Counted from the stretch's first letter, positions 30,344-39,776 are shown. The stretch: DNA of 64,000 nucleotides from Pseudarthrobacter sulfonivorans (GCF_024391045.1 NZ_JANFCZ010000023.1:1-64000); one strand, 5' to 3'. Made by a program: numbers and translations. Notes: a model not told the origin generated them from the sequence alone.

Positions 30344-31363
30344 CTACCTTGCCAGGCCATGAGCCCGCTCACTCAGCACGGTCTTTGCGACGGCGGCTTC
30401 CGAGGCCGCGGAGAAGGGCCCGAAACGCCCCTCCACAGCCCAACGGGTTTCCTCCTCGATGAGGTCGGCGTTGATCCTCGCGCCGGCCATCACACCCTCG
30501 GCCGCGGCGGTGATCACCTGGGCCATCAGGTTGGTGACATTTCCTGCCGCATACACGCCGGGGACGGCCGTCGCGCCGCCCACAGCGTCGGTCTCGATGT
30601 ACCGGCCGGCCCCGGACGGGTGCGGCCGGGAGGGCAGCCCGAGGGATTCCAGCAGGGCGGACCGGGCTTCCATCCGTGAGCCGACGGCCAGGGCCTGCAG
30701 CGCGAAGGACGGCCCCTGGCGCAGCGTGACGCCGGTGAGGACTCCGTCCGCAGCGTCAACGGAGGCCACGGCGCCTTCAACCACCCGGACCGACCGGGCA
30801 GCGAGCTTTTCCCATTCCTCGTCGGTGGGCTGCACGGCGTCGTTGAGGAAGAGGGTGATGTCCGGGGACCATTGCCGGAACAGCAGTGCTTGGTGGCCGG
30901 ACAGCGGGCCGGTGCCCAGCACGCCAATCCGCTGCCCGCGGATTTCCCAGCCATGGCAGTACGGGCAGTGCACCACGCCCTTGCCCCACTGCTCCCGCAG
31001 CCCGTCGATGGCAGGCAGTTCGTCCGTCAGGCCGGTGGTGACCAGGAGGCGCCTGCCCAGGACCCGGCGGGAATCTGCGAGGGTGACTTCGAACCCTTCG
31101 GTGGTACGCCGTGCCGCAACAGCTTCGCCGGCCAGCACCGTCCCGCCGTAGGAGAGCACCTCGCTGCGTCCCATGGCCAGGAGCTCCAACGGGTTAACGC
31201 CGTCCCTGGATAAAAAGCCGTGGACGCCCGCCGCGGGTGCGTTGCGGGGCGTTCCCGCATCGATGACCAGCACCGAGCGCAGCGCCCGGGCCAGGGTGGT
31301 GGCCGCGCCGAGTCCCGCGGCGCCGCCGCCGACGATTACAACGTCATACCGTGTGGTGTCCAT
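30344..31363 (-). CDS. Thioredoxin-reductase-like NAD(P)/FAD oxidoreductase
   Basis: A 339-residue flavoprotein. An FAD motif (VVIVGGGAAGLGAA, about 8-21) and an NAD(P) motif (IGVLGTG, about 147) flank a redox-active CPYCHGWE segment (Cys133 and Cys136). The second cofactor end is ATAVPGVYAAGNV. This is the thioredoxin-reductase fold with CxxC, but the context (a VOC partner and a cupin-type regulator) suggests a stand-alone detoxifying disulfide reductase. It is divergent from the XRE-cupin gene and probably regulated by it. Confidence 0.83.
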   Translation of the reverse strand: MDTTRYDVVIVGGGAAGLGAATTLARALRSVLVIDAGTPRNAPAAGVHGFLSRDGVNPLELLAMGRSEVLSYGGTVLAGEAVAARRTTEGFEVTLADSRRVLGRRLLVTTGLTDELPAIDGLREQWGKGVVHCPYCHGWEIRGQRIGVLGTGPLSGHQALLFRQWSPDITLFLNDAVQPTDEEWEKLAARSVRVVEGAVASVDAADGVLTGVTLRQGPSFALQALAVGSRMEARSALLESLGLPSRPHPSGAGRYIETDAVGGATAVPGVYAAGNVTNLMAQVITAAAEGVMAGARINADLIEEETRWAVEGRFGPFSAASEAAVAKTVLSERAHGLAR

Positions 31364-31440
31364 GCTGCTTGGCCTTCCCGAAAGTTCCCCGCCGCCAACC
31401 GGAGGCGCTCAATTAAGCATCCGTCGGACCAACTCAAGCT

Positions 31441-31466
31441 GGCAAACAATCTTGCCGTTATGGCAA
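31441..31466. promoter_or_regulatory. Candidate operator with three TTGCC/GGCAA half-sites
   Basis: GGCAA (31441-31445), TTGCC (31452-31456) and GGCAA (31462-31466) alternate in orientation, giving two overlapping palindromes, one of them TTGCC-GTTAT-GGCAA. They lie immediately before the XRE gene in the divergent gap to the reductase gene. Confidence 0.55.
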
Positions 31467-31475
31467 AATAGTGGG

Positions 31476-32060
31476 ATGGCAAACGACCTTGATGACGTTC
31501 TCGGGGCGGTGGGCCCCCGGCTTCGGGCGCTCCGGACCGAACGCAACCTCACCCTCGGCGAAGTGTCTTCCGCCTCCGGTGTATCGGTGAGCACCCTGTC
31601 CCGGCTGGAGTCGGGCCAGCGCAGGCCAAACCTCGAAATTCTGCTGCCCCTCGCGAGGCTGTACGGCGTTCCCCTCGATGATCTGGTGGGTGCCCCGCCC
31701 ACCGGGGATCCCAGGATCCACCTCCGCCCCATCACCCATGCGGGCATGACGGCCGTCCCCCTGACGCGCCGTCCCGGCGGCCTGCAGGCGTTCAAAATGG
31801 TGCTCGACGGCGGTGCCCGCGGCGACCAGCCAGATCCCCGCGTTCACGAGGGCTACGAATGGCTGTACATCCTCAACGGCCGGTTGCGCCTGGTGCTGGG
31901 GGACAAGGACTTTGAACTTCGGGCCGGCGAAGCAGCCGAATTCGATACCCACACACCCCACTGGTTCGCCAGCGCCGACGGCAAGCCCGTTGAATTCATC
32001 AGCCTGTTCGGGCAGCAGGGGGAGCGGATGCACATCCGCGCGCGGCCCAAGTCCTCTTAG
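31476..32060 (+). CDS. XRE family regulator with C-terminal cupin domain
   Basis: A 194-residue regulator. The N-terminal helix-turn-helix (about 10-65, including LTLGEVSSASGVSVSTLSRLESGQRRP) is followed by a cupin sensor domain (about 115-190, with GYEWLYILNGRLRLVLG and DTHTPHWF). HTH-cupin proteins often control transport or detoxification genes after binding a small molecule. The ATG is preceded by GTGGG. It is divergent from the thioredoxin-reductase-like gene; the half-site cluster upstream is its likely binding site. Confidence 0.88.
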   Translation: MANDLDDVLGAVGPRLRALRTERNLTLGEVSSASGVSVSTLSRLESGQRRPNLEILLPLARLYGVPLDDLVGAPPTGDPRIHLRPITHAGMTAVPLTRRPGGLQAFKMVLDGGARGDQPDPRVHEGYEWLYILNGRLRLVLGDKDFELRAGEAAEFDTHTPHWFASADGKPVEFISLFGQQGERMHIRARPKSS

Positions 32061-32075
32061 CCGAAGAAGGCCGGG

Positions 32076-32810
32076 CTATTTGTCAAAGTAGGTAATGGGT
32101 TCCTCGCCCGAAACCTTCTTGACGACCTCCTCCGCCACGTCGCGCAGTTTCTGGTTCCGGTGGCTGGAGACCTTGACCAGGATGGCCATGGCTTCTGCCT
32201 GGCTGCACCGGTTCTGGCCCATGATGATGCCACAGGCAAGGTTGATGGCGGTACGGCTGACCATGGCCGCGCTCAGGTCGTCCGCAGCCCCTTCGGCAGT
32301 AGCCACCCTGACGGAGAGCAGGACGGCGCTGCGGGCCACCCGGGCGAATTTGGCTGCCTCACTGATGGTCGCCTCCGTGAACACCCCAGTACTTGGCGCG
32401 AAGAAGTTCAGGGCGGCGCTGGTGCCTTCATTAAGATCCATCGGGACGCCAAGGGCGCTGAGGCAGCCCTCTTCAAGCAGGCGTTGCTGGTAGGTAGGCC
32501 AGCGGGGGTCCGTGCGGACGTCTGCCAAGAGGACGGGGGCCTTCACCTTCAATGCCTCGATGCAGGGGCCCTCGCCCACCTGCTGTTCGATCTTGTCGAG
32601 GTGGATGGCGTGCTCCGCGCTGCCGCCAACAGTGGTGGTTTTCTTGTTGATCTTGAGAGTGACGCCGCACTCGATCGTTGTACCGGCTGCCCTGCTCAGT
32701 GAGGACGCGGCAATCACGGACAGTCCGCCCAGGAATTCAGCCACCGATCCCGTGCCGATGATCAGGTCCTGCAGCTCAAGGAGCAGCTCGTGTTCGGGGG
32801 AAATGGTCAT
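32076..32810 (-). CDS. GAF-ANTAR domain regulator
   Basis: A 244-residue cytoplasmic regulator. A GAF domain (about 15-165, with VGEGPCIEALKVKAPVLLADVRTDPRWP and GVPM) is followed by an ANTAR RNA-binding domain (about 180-238, SRTAINLACGIIMGQNRCSQAEAMAILVKVSSHRN). It is one of three ANTAR proteins in this window. The ATG at 32810 opens MTISPEHEL; an in-frame GTG lies 33 bp upstream. No ribosome site is obvious, so it may be leaderless. Convergent with the XRE gene, 15 bp apart. Confidence 0.83.
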   Translation of the reverse strand: MTISPEHELLLELQDLIIGTGSVAEFLGGLSVIAASSLSRAAGTTIECGVTLKINKKTTTVGGSAEHAIHLDKIEQQVGEGPCIEALKVKAPVLLADVRTDPRWPTYQQRLLEEGCLSALGVPMDLNEGTSAALNFFAPSTGVFTEATISEAAKFARVARSAVLLSVRVATAEGAADDLSAAMVSRTAINLACGIIMGQNRCSQAEAMAILVKVSSHRNQKLRDVAEEVVKKVSGEEPITYFDK

Positions 32811-32855
32811 GCCCAAATCTAGGCCGGGACAGTCAACACTCACAAGCCACCAGGA

Positions 32856-33461
32856 TCAGCGCACCCGCCGGGACGCTGTCTTCAGAACCCTGATGCCGCT
32901 GCTCATCGACCCGCCGGAGACTCTATCGACAACGGAATCAAACAGCTCATCGGCTCCGCCTGCCGGGGTTGGATAGACGAGCAGCGTGGCAGGTGCGGTT
33001 GGCTCCTGAAGGAGCCTGGGCCTCTTCATGAGGCGGATGCCTTCCTCCGGCTCGGTAGGGGCCACATGGTGTCCAGCCGTCAGCTCTGCTATGTCGTGCT
33101 CGCTGAGAGGTCCGGGCGAAAGTAGCCACACCTTCTCCTCAGCGTCATAGCTACCGCGGTTTGTCACAGTGAATGCGGTTAGCGTGCGGATAAAGCTGAC
33201 CTCGTCATCCTGCTGGGCCATGGAGGTGTGGTCTTCCGGAGATGAGACGACGGCGTCATCGAACCACACCTCGACGATCCCGTCGATGGTCGCCGTGGGG
33301 TCGCCGTTGGTCCAGAAAGAATGAACGGGATTCTGGACGTACTCTTTCAGGCCGGGCAGCGCCGAGATGATTTCGGCGTGCCCGGTGGCCCATAGCCGGT
33401 CGAAGTCCTGAAACGGCATGTCGGTCCGGCGTTGCAGCAATGCGATGCGCTTTCTTAGCAC
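32856..33461 (-). CDS. EthD-like dimeric alpha/beta-barrel protein
   Basis: A 201-residue protein whose first half resembles EthD-type ferredoxin-like dimeric barrels (FQDFDRLWATGHAEIISALPGLKEYVQN). A less conserved second module may be a repeat of the same fold. EthD proteins assist or catalyse steps in degradation of ethers, steroids or aromatic polyketides. The GTG start follows GGAAGGAAC and overlaps the flavoprotein stop by 7 bp, so the two are co-translated. Specific function unknown. Confidence 0.65.
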   Translation of the reverse strand: MLRKRIALLQRRTDMPFQDFDRLWATGHAEIISALPGLKEYVQNPVHSFWTNGDPTATIDGIVEVWFDDAVVSSPEDHTSMAQQDDEVSFIRTLTAFTVTNRGSYDAEEKVWLLSPGPLSEHDIAELTAGHHVAPTEPEEGIRLMKRPRLLQEPTAPATLLVYPTPAGGADELFDSVVDRVSGGSMSSGIRVLKTASRRVR

Positions 33462-34882
33462 GATGAAGTTCCTTCCATGGCAGGTGCCATTTGTTCTTGG
33501 GGCAGGCTGTGGGACAGTCTGTGGGGCGCGACGGCGGCAAACCGGGCTGCGCTGCCACCGGCGATGGTGCCGGTGATGTGTGCCGGGGCAAGCCCGCCTG
33601 CGTAGCCGTAGTTGGAAAACCCGCCGAGGTCGGCGCCCGCAGCGTAGAGGCCCGGGATCCTCTCGCCGGTGGAGTTCAGCACCGAGGCGCTGTGGTCGAT
33701 TGCGATTCCCCCGAGCGTAAAGGTGATGGCGGGCTGCACCTCAAGCGCGTAGAAGGGTGGAGTACGCAGCTTCATCAGTTGGTGGACGGTGGGCGGTTCA
33801 CCGCGCGAGACACGGCGTGCCAGTGACGACACCCCGGTATCGCCCAGCAGGGTCTTCCGCAGCTGTGGCCCGTCCACGCCGAGGTCGCTGAGCTGGTGCA
33901 CGAGCTGGTCGAGGGTCGGGGCCGTTGCGTGCCGGGCGCCGCCCTCAACCGCAAACGCGAACCGGTCCACCCGCCCGAAATGGGCGAACGGTTCTGATAC
34001 CCCGTAGGTCGAGCGCACAGTTTCGTCAAAGATGAGGAACCCTCTCATCCCGTCCACCTCGGCAAGGTCCTGGTTGAGGATTTCGTCGCCGCGGGATTCC
34101 TCGGAGATCCGCCGCCCGTCGGCCGCCACCAGGATGCCGTGATTGGAGTAGTACTGGGAGTAGAGCATGAACCGGTCCGGCGTGAAGTCGGCGACGGGGT
34201 GGGACACAAGGTGTCCGTAGAACGTTCCCAGGTCACCGGCCGGTGCACCCCCGAGGGACAAGGCAAGGTCGAGTCCGTCGCCTTCACTGCCGGGATTGGA
34301 CCGGAGCAGGATGTCGGCGCCAACGGCGGGCATGTGGAATGCCCGTTGTGCCGTGGAGGCCTGGAATCCTCCTGTGGCCAGGATAATCGCGTGGGCGTGG
34401 ATCTCGCGGTGGCCGTCTGCTGAATCCACGCTCAGGAGGAACCGGCGCGTGCCGGACCGGGTCACGGAGCGAATCCGGACGCCGGTGTGCACCTCTCCGC
34501 CCAAAACCCTCAACTGCTCCTCAAGTACCTGCAGGTATGTCTTGACGTCGAAGGAATACCCCCGGCCGAACCCCATGACGCCGTCCGTTGCCTCGGCGTC
34601 GACGTGAACGCCGGTTGCGCGAATCGCGGCCAGCCCTGGCTCGTAGTCTCCGATGATGCGCTCGGCCAGCTGCAGGTCGCCCTGCGGAATCCGGCGGCGA
34701 TAGGAAGCAAGATCGGGCGCGGTCCAGTACATGCCGGCAGACAGCTGGGACGAGCCGCCCGGGCGGTCCTGCTTTTCCAGGAGAGTGACACTGGCACCCT
34801 CTTCCGCGGCCACCGAGGCAGCCCGCAGGCCGGCCAGCCCGCCTCCGATGACCACGACGTCCCGGGAGGACACTTCCGTCAT
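33455..34882 (-). CDS. FAD-dependent oxidoreductase (fumarate-reductase/ketosteroid-dehydrogenase type)
   Basis: A 475-residue flavoprotein of the FAD_binding_2 family. The dinucleotide motif VVIGGGLAGLRAA lies at the N-terminus, GGSSQLSAGMYWTAP covers the substrate side, and GLYAAGADLGGFSNYGYAGG closes the FAD site. Relatives dehydrogenate steroids or reduce enoates. It is coupled to the EthD gene and divergent from the MHS transporter, with an IclR regulator downstream. Together they look like an uptake-plus-degradation set for an organic acid or cyclic ketone; the substrate is not readable. Confidence 0.82.
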   Translation of the reverse strand: MTEVSSRDVVVIGGGLAGLRAASVAAEEGASVTLLEKQDRPGGSSQLSAGMYWTAPDLASYRRRIPQGDLQLAERIIGDYEPGLAAIRATGVHVDAEATDGVMGFGRGYSFDVKTYLQVLEEQLRVLGGEVHTGVRIRSVTRSGTRRFLLSVDSADGHREIHAHAIILATGGFQASTAQRAFHMPAVGADILLRSNPGSEGDGLDLALSLGGAPAGDLGTFYGHLVSHPVADFTPDRFMLYSQYYSNHGILVAADGRRISEESRGDEILNQDLAEVDGMRGFLIFDETVRSTYGVSEPFAHFGRVDRFAFAVEGGARHATAPTLDQLVHQLSDLGVDGPQLRKTLLGDTGVSSLARRVSRGEPPTVHQLMKLRTPPFYALEVQPAITFTLGGIAIDHSASVLNSTGERIPGLYAAGADLGGFSNYGYAGGLAPAHITGTIAGGSAARFAAVAPHRLSHSLPQEQMAPAMEGTSSC

Positions 34883-35153
34883 GCCATGCTCCTTCGTTGG
34901 GCCCGCCGGATTCTGTGATGTCCGGTGCAGCCACAGCGACCCTAGGCGGCCCCGCCCGTCCCTCGCACATTCTTTTCCACATGACAGAACTTCAAGCCCC
35001 CCTTCGTGATAAACGCCTCACAAGGCAGCCGTGGCTTTTCCAGATAGCAGAAATACTGTTGGAGTTGCCTGAATTTGTAACTAAGTTCATATCCGTCTCG
35101 AAGGCGAGATGCGCCGGTGCCAACACCTGGCTATGAAGTGAAAGGCTTAAAAC
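34883..35153. promoter_or_regulatory. Divergent promoter region, flavoprotein/MHS transporter
   Basis: The right half (about 35020-35110) is AT-rich and suits a promoter for the transporter. TTGCCT at 35066-35071 with CATATC 17 bp later is a weak candidate. No operator was recognised and no gene is seen. Confidence 0.3.
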
Positions 35154-36482
35154 ATGACTCGGGAAACCCTTTCCCCCTCCACACCCTCCGGCGGCAACCC
35201 GACCGAAACCTCCCCGCAGCGCTCCCAGAAAGCGAAGACTGTCACCAGCGGCGCGCTGGGCTCGGCGCTCGAGTGGTTCGACTTCGCGGTCTACGGTGCC
35301 CTGTCCGCCACCGTCTTTCCCGCGATCTTCTTCTCGGGACTCGGCGAAGCGGCGGCCCTGATCGCGTCCTTCGCAACCTTCGGCGTCGGATTCCTGGCCC
35401 GCCCCCTGGGCGCCATCATCTGCGGCCACTTCGGAGACAAGTACGGGCGCCGGCCCGTTCTGCTGGCCACGTTCATCCTCATGGGGGTCAGCTCGCTGGC
35501 GATTGGCCTGCTCCCCGGCAATCAGGGCATCACCATCGCCATCGTCCTGGTGTCCCTGCGGTTCCTTCAGGGCTTCTCCCTCGGCGGCGAGGCGACCGGT
35601 GCCCAGCTGATGACCCTCGAACACGCCAACGCCAACCAGCGCGGGCTCCTGGGCTCCTTCATCAACATCGGTTCCCCGCTCAGCCAGGTCCTCGCCAACG
35701 TCACCCTCGTCATCCTGAGCACGTCCATGAGTGAAGCTGCCTTCCGGGACTGGGGCTGGCGCGTGCCGTTCCTCCTGAGTATCCTGCTGGTCGTCGTGGG
35801 CATCTACATCCGCATGCGCCTCGAGGAGACCCCGGTCTTCCTGGAACAAAAGGCAGCCGCCACCGAATCCATCAGCGGTCTGCAGGTCCTCAAGACCATG
35901 CCGTGGACCATCATCAAGCTGATGCTGGTACGCGCCGGCTCCAACGTGACCTTCTACACCATCTCCGTGTACGGCCTGAACTACCTGACCACCCACGCCG
36001 GCTTCAGCAAGGGCGACGCGTTCATCATGATCCTCGTGGCCAACGGCATCTCCGTCGGCGTCGGCCTGCTCGGCGGATTCGTCAGTGACCGGATCGGCCG
36101 CAAGCCTGTGCTGGTGATCGCGATCATCGCCCAGCTCATCGCCGTCGCGTCCTTCTTCCCGTCGGCCGAGTCGGGGAACATCTTCCTGATCGTCCTCACC
36201 GTCACCGTGGCCATCAGCGGCGTCCAGTTCGAGTTCGGCTCGCAGCCAGCCCTCTATGCGGAACAGTTCCCCACCAACATGCGCTTCTCGGGCTCAGCGC
36301 TGTCGCTGTCGTTCTCCCAGGTGATCTTCTCCGCCCCCGCACCCATTGTTGCGGCCGCCATCGCCAGCACCGGCAACTTCTGGCTCATCGCCGCCATCAA
36401 CGTTGTGGTGCTCCTCATGTCACTGCTGTTTGTGCGGTGGCTCAAGGAAAACCACACCGCCGAACTGAGCGAAATCCGCTAG
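35154..36482 (+). CDS. MHS-family MFS transporter
   Basis: A 442-residue major-facilitator permease with 12 predicted helices, of the metabolite:H+ symporter (shikimate/alpha-ketoglutarate/proline-betaine) subfamily. Typical blocks are LGSALEWFDFAVYGALSATVFP at helix 1, the signature GHFGDKYGRRPVLL between helices 2 and 3, and RFLQGFSLGGEATGAQLMTLEHA. It probably imports an organic acid degraded by the divergent flavoprotein and EthD protein. It is 30 bp upstream of the IclR gene. Confidence 0.9.
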   Translation: MTRETLSPSTPSGGNPTETSPQRSQKAKTVTSGALGSALEWFDFAVYGALSATVFPAIFFSGLGEAAALIASFATFGVGFLARPLGAIICGHFGDKYGRRPVLLATFILMGVSSLAIGLLPGNQGITIAIVLVSLRFLQGFSLGGEATGAQLMTLEHANANQRGLLGSFINIGSPLSQVLANVTLVILSTSMSEAAFRDWGWRVPFLLSILLVVVGIYIRMRLEETPVFLEQKAAATESISGLQVLKTMPWTIIKLMLVRAGSNVTFYTISVYGLNYLTTHAGFSKGDAFIMILVANGISVGVGLLGGFVSDRIGRKPVLVIAIIAQLIAVASFFPSAESGNIFLIVLTVTVAISGVQFEFGSQPALYAEQFPTNMRFSGSALSLSFSQVIFSAPAPIVAAAIASTGNFWLIAAINVVVLLMSLLFVRWLKENHTAELSEIR

Positions 36483-36512
36483 AAGTTTGAAGCTGTATCG
36501 TCTAGTTCCATC

Positions 36513-37316
36513 ATGACCAAACAAAAAGATGTGTACCAGCGCCCGCGGTATGCCTTGAGCTCGGTCGATCACGTGCTGCGCCTGATTCAGATCCTGCGCG
36601 ACACCGGCGGTGCCAGGTTGTCCGACATCGCGCGGGAGCTGGACATCTCACCGTCGGCGGCGCACCGGCTGCTAACCATGCTCGTGTACCGCGATTTCGC
36701 CGTCCAGGATGAGTCCCGCGCCTACGCGCCGGGACCGTCCATGGGCGCGCCGCCGTCGCCCTCTCCGTGGACACGCAAACTGAAGACCCTTCTCAGTTCG
36801 CACCTGGAGCTCCTCGCCGGGCGCCTCGACGAGAGCGTCAGCCTGATGTTCCGCACGGGCGTGCGGACCCGGGTGCTCACCACCTTGGAGGGGAGCCAGC
36901 CGCTGCGCGTCGGGGACCGGACGGGACTTGTGCAGGATGCGCGGCTGGCGGCTGGCGGAAAAGCCATTCTTGCCGAACATGATCAGGCGTTTCTGGAGCG
37001 GCTGTACAGGAGCAATTCCGCAAGGCTCGCCGGCGGTTACCTCAACGACGCGGAGTTCGCGCGCCTGGGGCGCACGCTGGAGGAGACCCGGCGGTTGGGA
37101 TACGCGCTCAACCAGGAAGAAACCGAAGTGGGACTGCACGCGCTGGGCATGGCACTGCACAGCGCCGACGGCGGCGTGCTCGCGTCTTTCGCGGTCCTGG
37201 TGCCGGCCGTCCGGGCCGAGGTCCTCAGGGACCCAAGGACCCTCGCCCTGGTCACCGAGGCCCGGACGGAGATGGACCAGGCGATCCGCGCGGCCGGGCT
37301 CAGCCTGCAGGCCTGA
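36513..37316 (+). CDS. IclR family transcriptional regulator
   Basis: A 267-residue regulator. The winged helix-turn-helix (about 15-75, SSVDHVLRLIQILRDTGGARLSDIARELDISPSAAHRLLTML) is followed by the IclR effector domain with VRTRVLTTLEGSQPLRVGDRTG and AAGGKAILA. It probably controls the preceding transporter and the divergent flavoprotein-EthD genes in response to their substrate. Its last 17 bp overlap the convergent hydrolase gene. Confidence 0.9.
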   Translation: MTKQKDVYQRPRYALSSVDHVLRLIQILRDTGGARLSDIARELDISPSAAHRLLTMLVYRDFAVQDESRAYAPGPSMGAPPSPSPWTRKLKTLLSSHLELLAGRLDESVSLMFRTGVRTRVLTTLEGSQPLRVGDRTGLVQDARLAAGGKAILAEHDQAFLERLYRSNSARLAGGYLNDAEFARLGRTLEETRRLGYALNQEETEVGLHALGMALHSADGGVLASFAVLVPAVRAEVLRDPRTLALVTEARTEMDQAIRAAGLSLQA

Positions 37317-38424
37317 GCCCGGAAAGCCTGAGCGCTTCGGCCCTGACAACCCCGCCGCGCTGCGCGGTCATTGAGTCAGTCGACCCCGCAACAGGCGCCA
37401 GGAACTCGTCGATCTTCTCCGCCATCGCCTTCGCCTGGGTCCAGTGCAGGTAGTGCGGGCCGTCGAGGACCACAAGCTCGTGCCGCGTGACCTGAGTCAG
37501 TTGGCGTTCGTGCAGGTCCACCCATTCAGGCCGGCTGTTCAGGGTGTCCTGCGAGAGGAGCATCAGTACCGGAATCCGGCTGGGGTAGCTGAGCCCCTGC
37601 AGCTTCGCGGCGTTCTCGCCCACGCGGGAGGTTTCGTCGGTCACGGCCGCGTTGCCGAAGTTCCATGAGGTGAGCATGCGCATCTGGGTGATTTCCGACG
37701 GCGTATAGCCGCTGCCGTCCGGATCCAGCAGTCCCAGCGCGGCCGCCCAGCGAACTAGACCGAGGGTGGAGGGGAGGCGCTCCCAGAAATTGCCCGACGG
37801 CGGCGCATCGGCAGGTGCCGGGGCTCCGGGCCGTGCAGTGGTGGCCGTAGGCACGGTGGGGTCGATCCCGATGACCGCCGACACTTCGGCCGGGTATTTG
37901 TTGGCGTAGTACAGGGTGGTGAAGCCCCCGATGGAGTGCCCGGCCAGGGCGTAGGGGCCATGGATGCCCAGCGCGGAGAGCACCGAGTGCAGTTCCTCGG
38001 CGATGTTCTCGATGGTCCGCGGCCTGACGTCGGTGTCGCTGTAGCCGTAGCCGAACCCCTCCACCACCACGGTCCGGTAGCCGGGCAGTGCCCGGACCAG
38101 AGGGGCGAAATCGAGCCCCGGCGCGGCCGTGCCCAGCCCGCTGAGCAGCACCAGCATCGGGCCGCTGTCCCCGGAAATGGAGACGTTGATAGTGCCCTGA
38201 TCGATCCGGACCCGTTCCCCGTACGGAATGGCGTTGGCTCGTTCCACGCGCTCGAGGAGGACATTCGCAGCAGTTGACACCACCACCAGCCCGAGCAGCA
38301 CCAGCATCAGAATGGCAAAGAACCGCAGCACCCGACGTCGGCCTTTCCGCACCGGCAATGAACCGTCGGTGACTGAACCCTCCGGGACGGAACGCGTGCG
38401 GCGGGAAAAGAAGCGCAGCGGCAT
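37300..38424 (-). CDS. Membrane-anchored alpha/beta hydrolase
   Basis: A 374-residue alpha/beta-hydrolase with a basic N-terminus and one membrane segment (about 33-55), so the catalytic domain is probably extracytoplasmic. The nucleophile elbow is GHSIGG; upstream LLSGLGTAAPGLDFAPL gives the oxyanion region, and the C-terminal HYLHWTQ supplies the catalytic His. Possible acylesterase, lipase or epoxide-type activity; the substrate is unknown. It follows the same leftward direction as the NatAB-like genes, 38 bp after them, and may be transcribed with them. Confidence 0.78.
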   Translation of the reverse strand: MPLRFFSRRTRSVPEGSVTDGSLPVRKGRRRVLRFFAILMLVLLGLVVVSTAANVLLERVERANAIPYGERVRIDQGTINVSISGDSGPMLVLLSGLGTAAPGLDFAPLVRALPGYRTVVVEGFGYGYSDTDVRPRTIENIAEELHSVLSALGIHGPYALAGHSIGGFTTLYYANKYPAEVSAVIGIDPTVPTATTARPGAPAPADAPPSGNFWERLPSTLGLVRWAAALGLLDPDGSGYTPSEITQMRMLTSWNFGNAAVTDETSRVGENAAKLQGLSYPSRIPVLMLLSQDTLNSRPEWVDLHERQLTQVTRHELVVLDGPHYLHWTQAKAMAEKIDEFLAPVAGSTDSMTAQRGGVVRAEALRLSGLRPAG

Positions 38425-38462
38425 GGCGACATTTTAGTACCGCCCCCACGGCGCTGACCCCA

Positions 38463-39773
38463 CTACTTCCCCGTCAGCGGGCTCCGCTTCCGGAAGGTGC
38501 CGGCGATGGAGAGCTTCCTGGAGTATTGGATCGACCCGTAGCGGAAGAGGTGGACGGCCAGGCGGAGGATGAGGAAGCCGATGACGAACAGTTCCACGAT
38601 GACGATGGTGGATTCAACCGGAGTCAACAACCCGAAGGCGTTGCGGAGCAGCGCGGTGACCGGGGCGGAGAGCGGGAAGTAGGTGAAGACCTGCACGATG
38701 GGCGCGTGCGGGTCGGAGATGATCAGGCTGATGGCGTAGAACGGCACGAAGATCAGGGCCATCAGCGGCCCGAAGATGGTGCCGGCGTCCTTGGCGGTGG
38801 GCATGACGGCCCCGATCGCCACCAGGACGCCCGTGAAGACGGTGAAGCCGCCCAGCAGCAGGAGCGCCCCGACGATGATGGTTACGGGCTCGAAGCTGAT
38901 GGTGGACAGGTCCAGGTCGGGGATGGAGAGCCTGTCCCGGAAGAAGAGGTAGCCCACCACAATCGGGGTGAGGAAGACCAGGACCTGGACCAGGCCCACC
39001 ATGAACAGGGCGGCCACCTTGCCGATGATCAGGGTGGTGGGGTTCAGGGTGGTGAGGATCATCTCGGTGACCCGGTTTTCCTTCTCCTCCAGCGTGCTGT
39101 TCAGCATCTGGTTGGAGAGCAGGATGATCGAGACGTAGAAGATCACCAGGAACATCAGCGGCGGGATCGCGGCGCCAAAGCCGCCGGTCGCCTTGCCGTC
39201 CTTGAAGGCCTCGGACTCGGTCTTGACGTTACCGCTGGCAGCGGCCGTCAGCTGCGGCGAGCCCACGGTGGCCTGCGCCGACGCGGTCAGCAGCTGCTTG
39301 GCGACGGCGTCGTACTTGCCGTTCTCGAAGATTCCCTTGTCGATGCCGTAGACCTTCACTGTCTGGGTGGCCGGCTCGGCGGGGTAGACGAAGTAGGCGT
39401 CGGACTTGCCTGTTTTCACGTCTTCCAACGCCAGCCCGGGGTCTGCCGCCTTCACCCCGCCCATGGCCTTGGCAATGTTGTCCGCGATCAGGCCGGAGCT
39501 ATCGGTGTAGGTGAAGGACAGGGCCGCGGTCTTTTGGGCGTCGGCGCTGGCTGCGGTGGAGGAGTTGCTCAGGTAGACCAGGGCGAACACGATGCCGATC
39601 ACCACGGGGATGGCCAGGGTGGCGATCCAGAAGCCGCGCTTTTTCAGGGTGCGGGTGAACTCGAACCCGATCACGGTGCGGAGGTTGTGCTGCGCGAACG
39701 GGCGCTTCGGCGGCGCCGGGACGGCCTGCGGCTGGGGAGCGGGGGAGGCCTTGGTGGCTGTTGGCTGTGTCAT
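38463..39773 (-). CDS. ABC-2 type permease (NatB-like)
   Basis: A 436-residue membrane component of an exporter. A cytoplasmic N-terminus leads to helix 1 (about 48-70), a large extracytoplasmic domain (about 75-215), then five to six C-terminal helices with the ABC-2 feature LNSTLEEKENRVTEMILTT. This is the NatB/YhaP architecture; related systems export sodium or other small ions or peptides. It is 3 bp downstream of its ATPase. Substrate not determined. Confidence 0.85.
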   Translation of the reverse strand: MTQPTATKASPAPQPQAVPAPPKRPFAQHNLRTVIGFEFTRTLKKRGFWIATLAIPVVIGIVFALVYLSNSSTAASADAQKTAALSFTYTDSSGLIADNIAKAMGGVKAADPGLALEDVKTGKSDAYFVYPAEPATQTVKVYGIDKGIFENGKYDAVAKQLLTASAQATVGSPQLTAAASGNVKTESEAFKDGKATGGFGAAIPPLMFLVIFYVSIILLSNQMLNSTLEEKENRVTEMILTTLNPTTLIIGKVAALFMVGLVQVLVFLTPIVVGYLFFRDRLSIPDLDLSTISFEPVTIIVGALLLLGGFTVFTGVLVAIGAVMPTAKDAGTIFGPLMALIFVPFYAISLIISDPHAPIVQVFTYFPLSAPVTALLRNAFGLLTPVESTIVIVELFVIGFLILRLAVHLFRYGSIQYSRKLSIAGTFRKRSPLTGK

Positions 39774-39776
39774 GGG

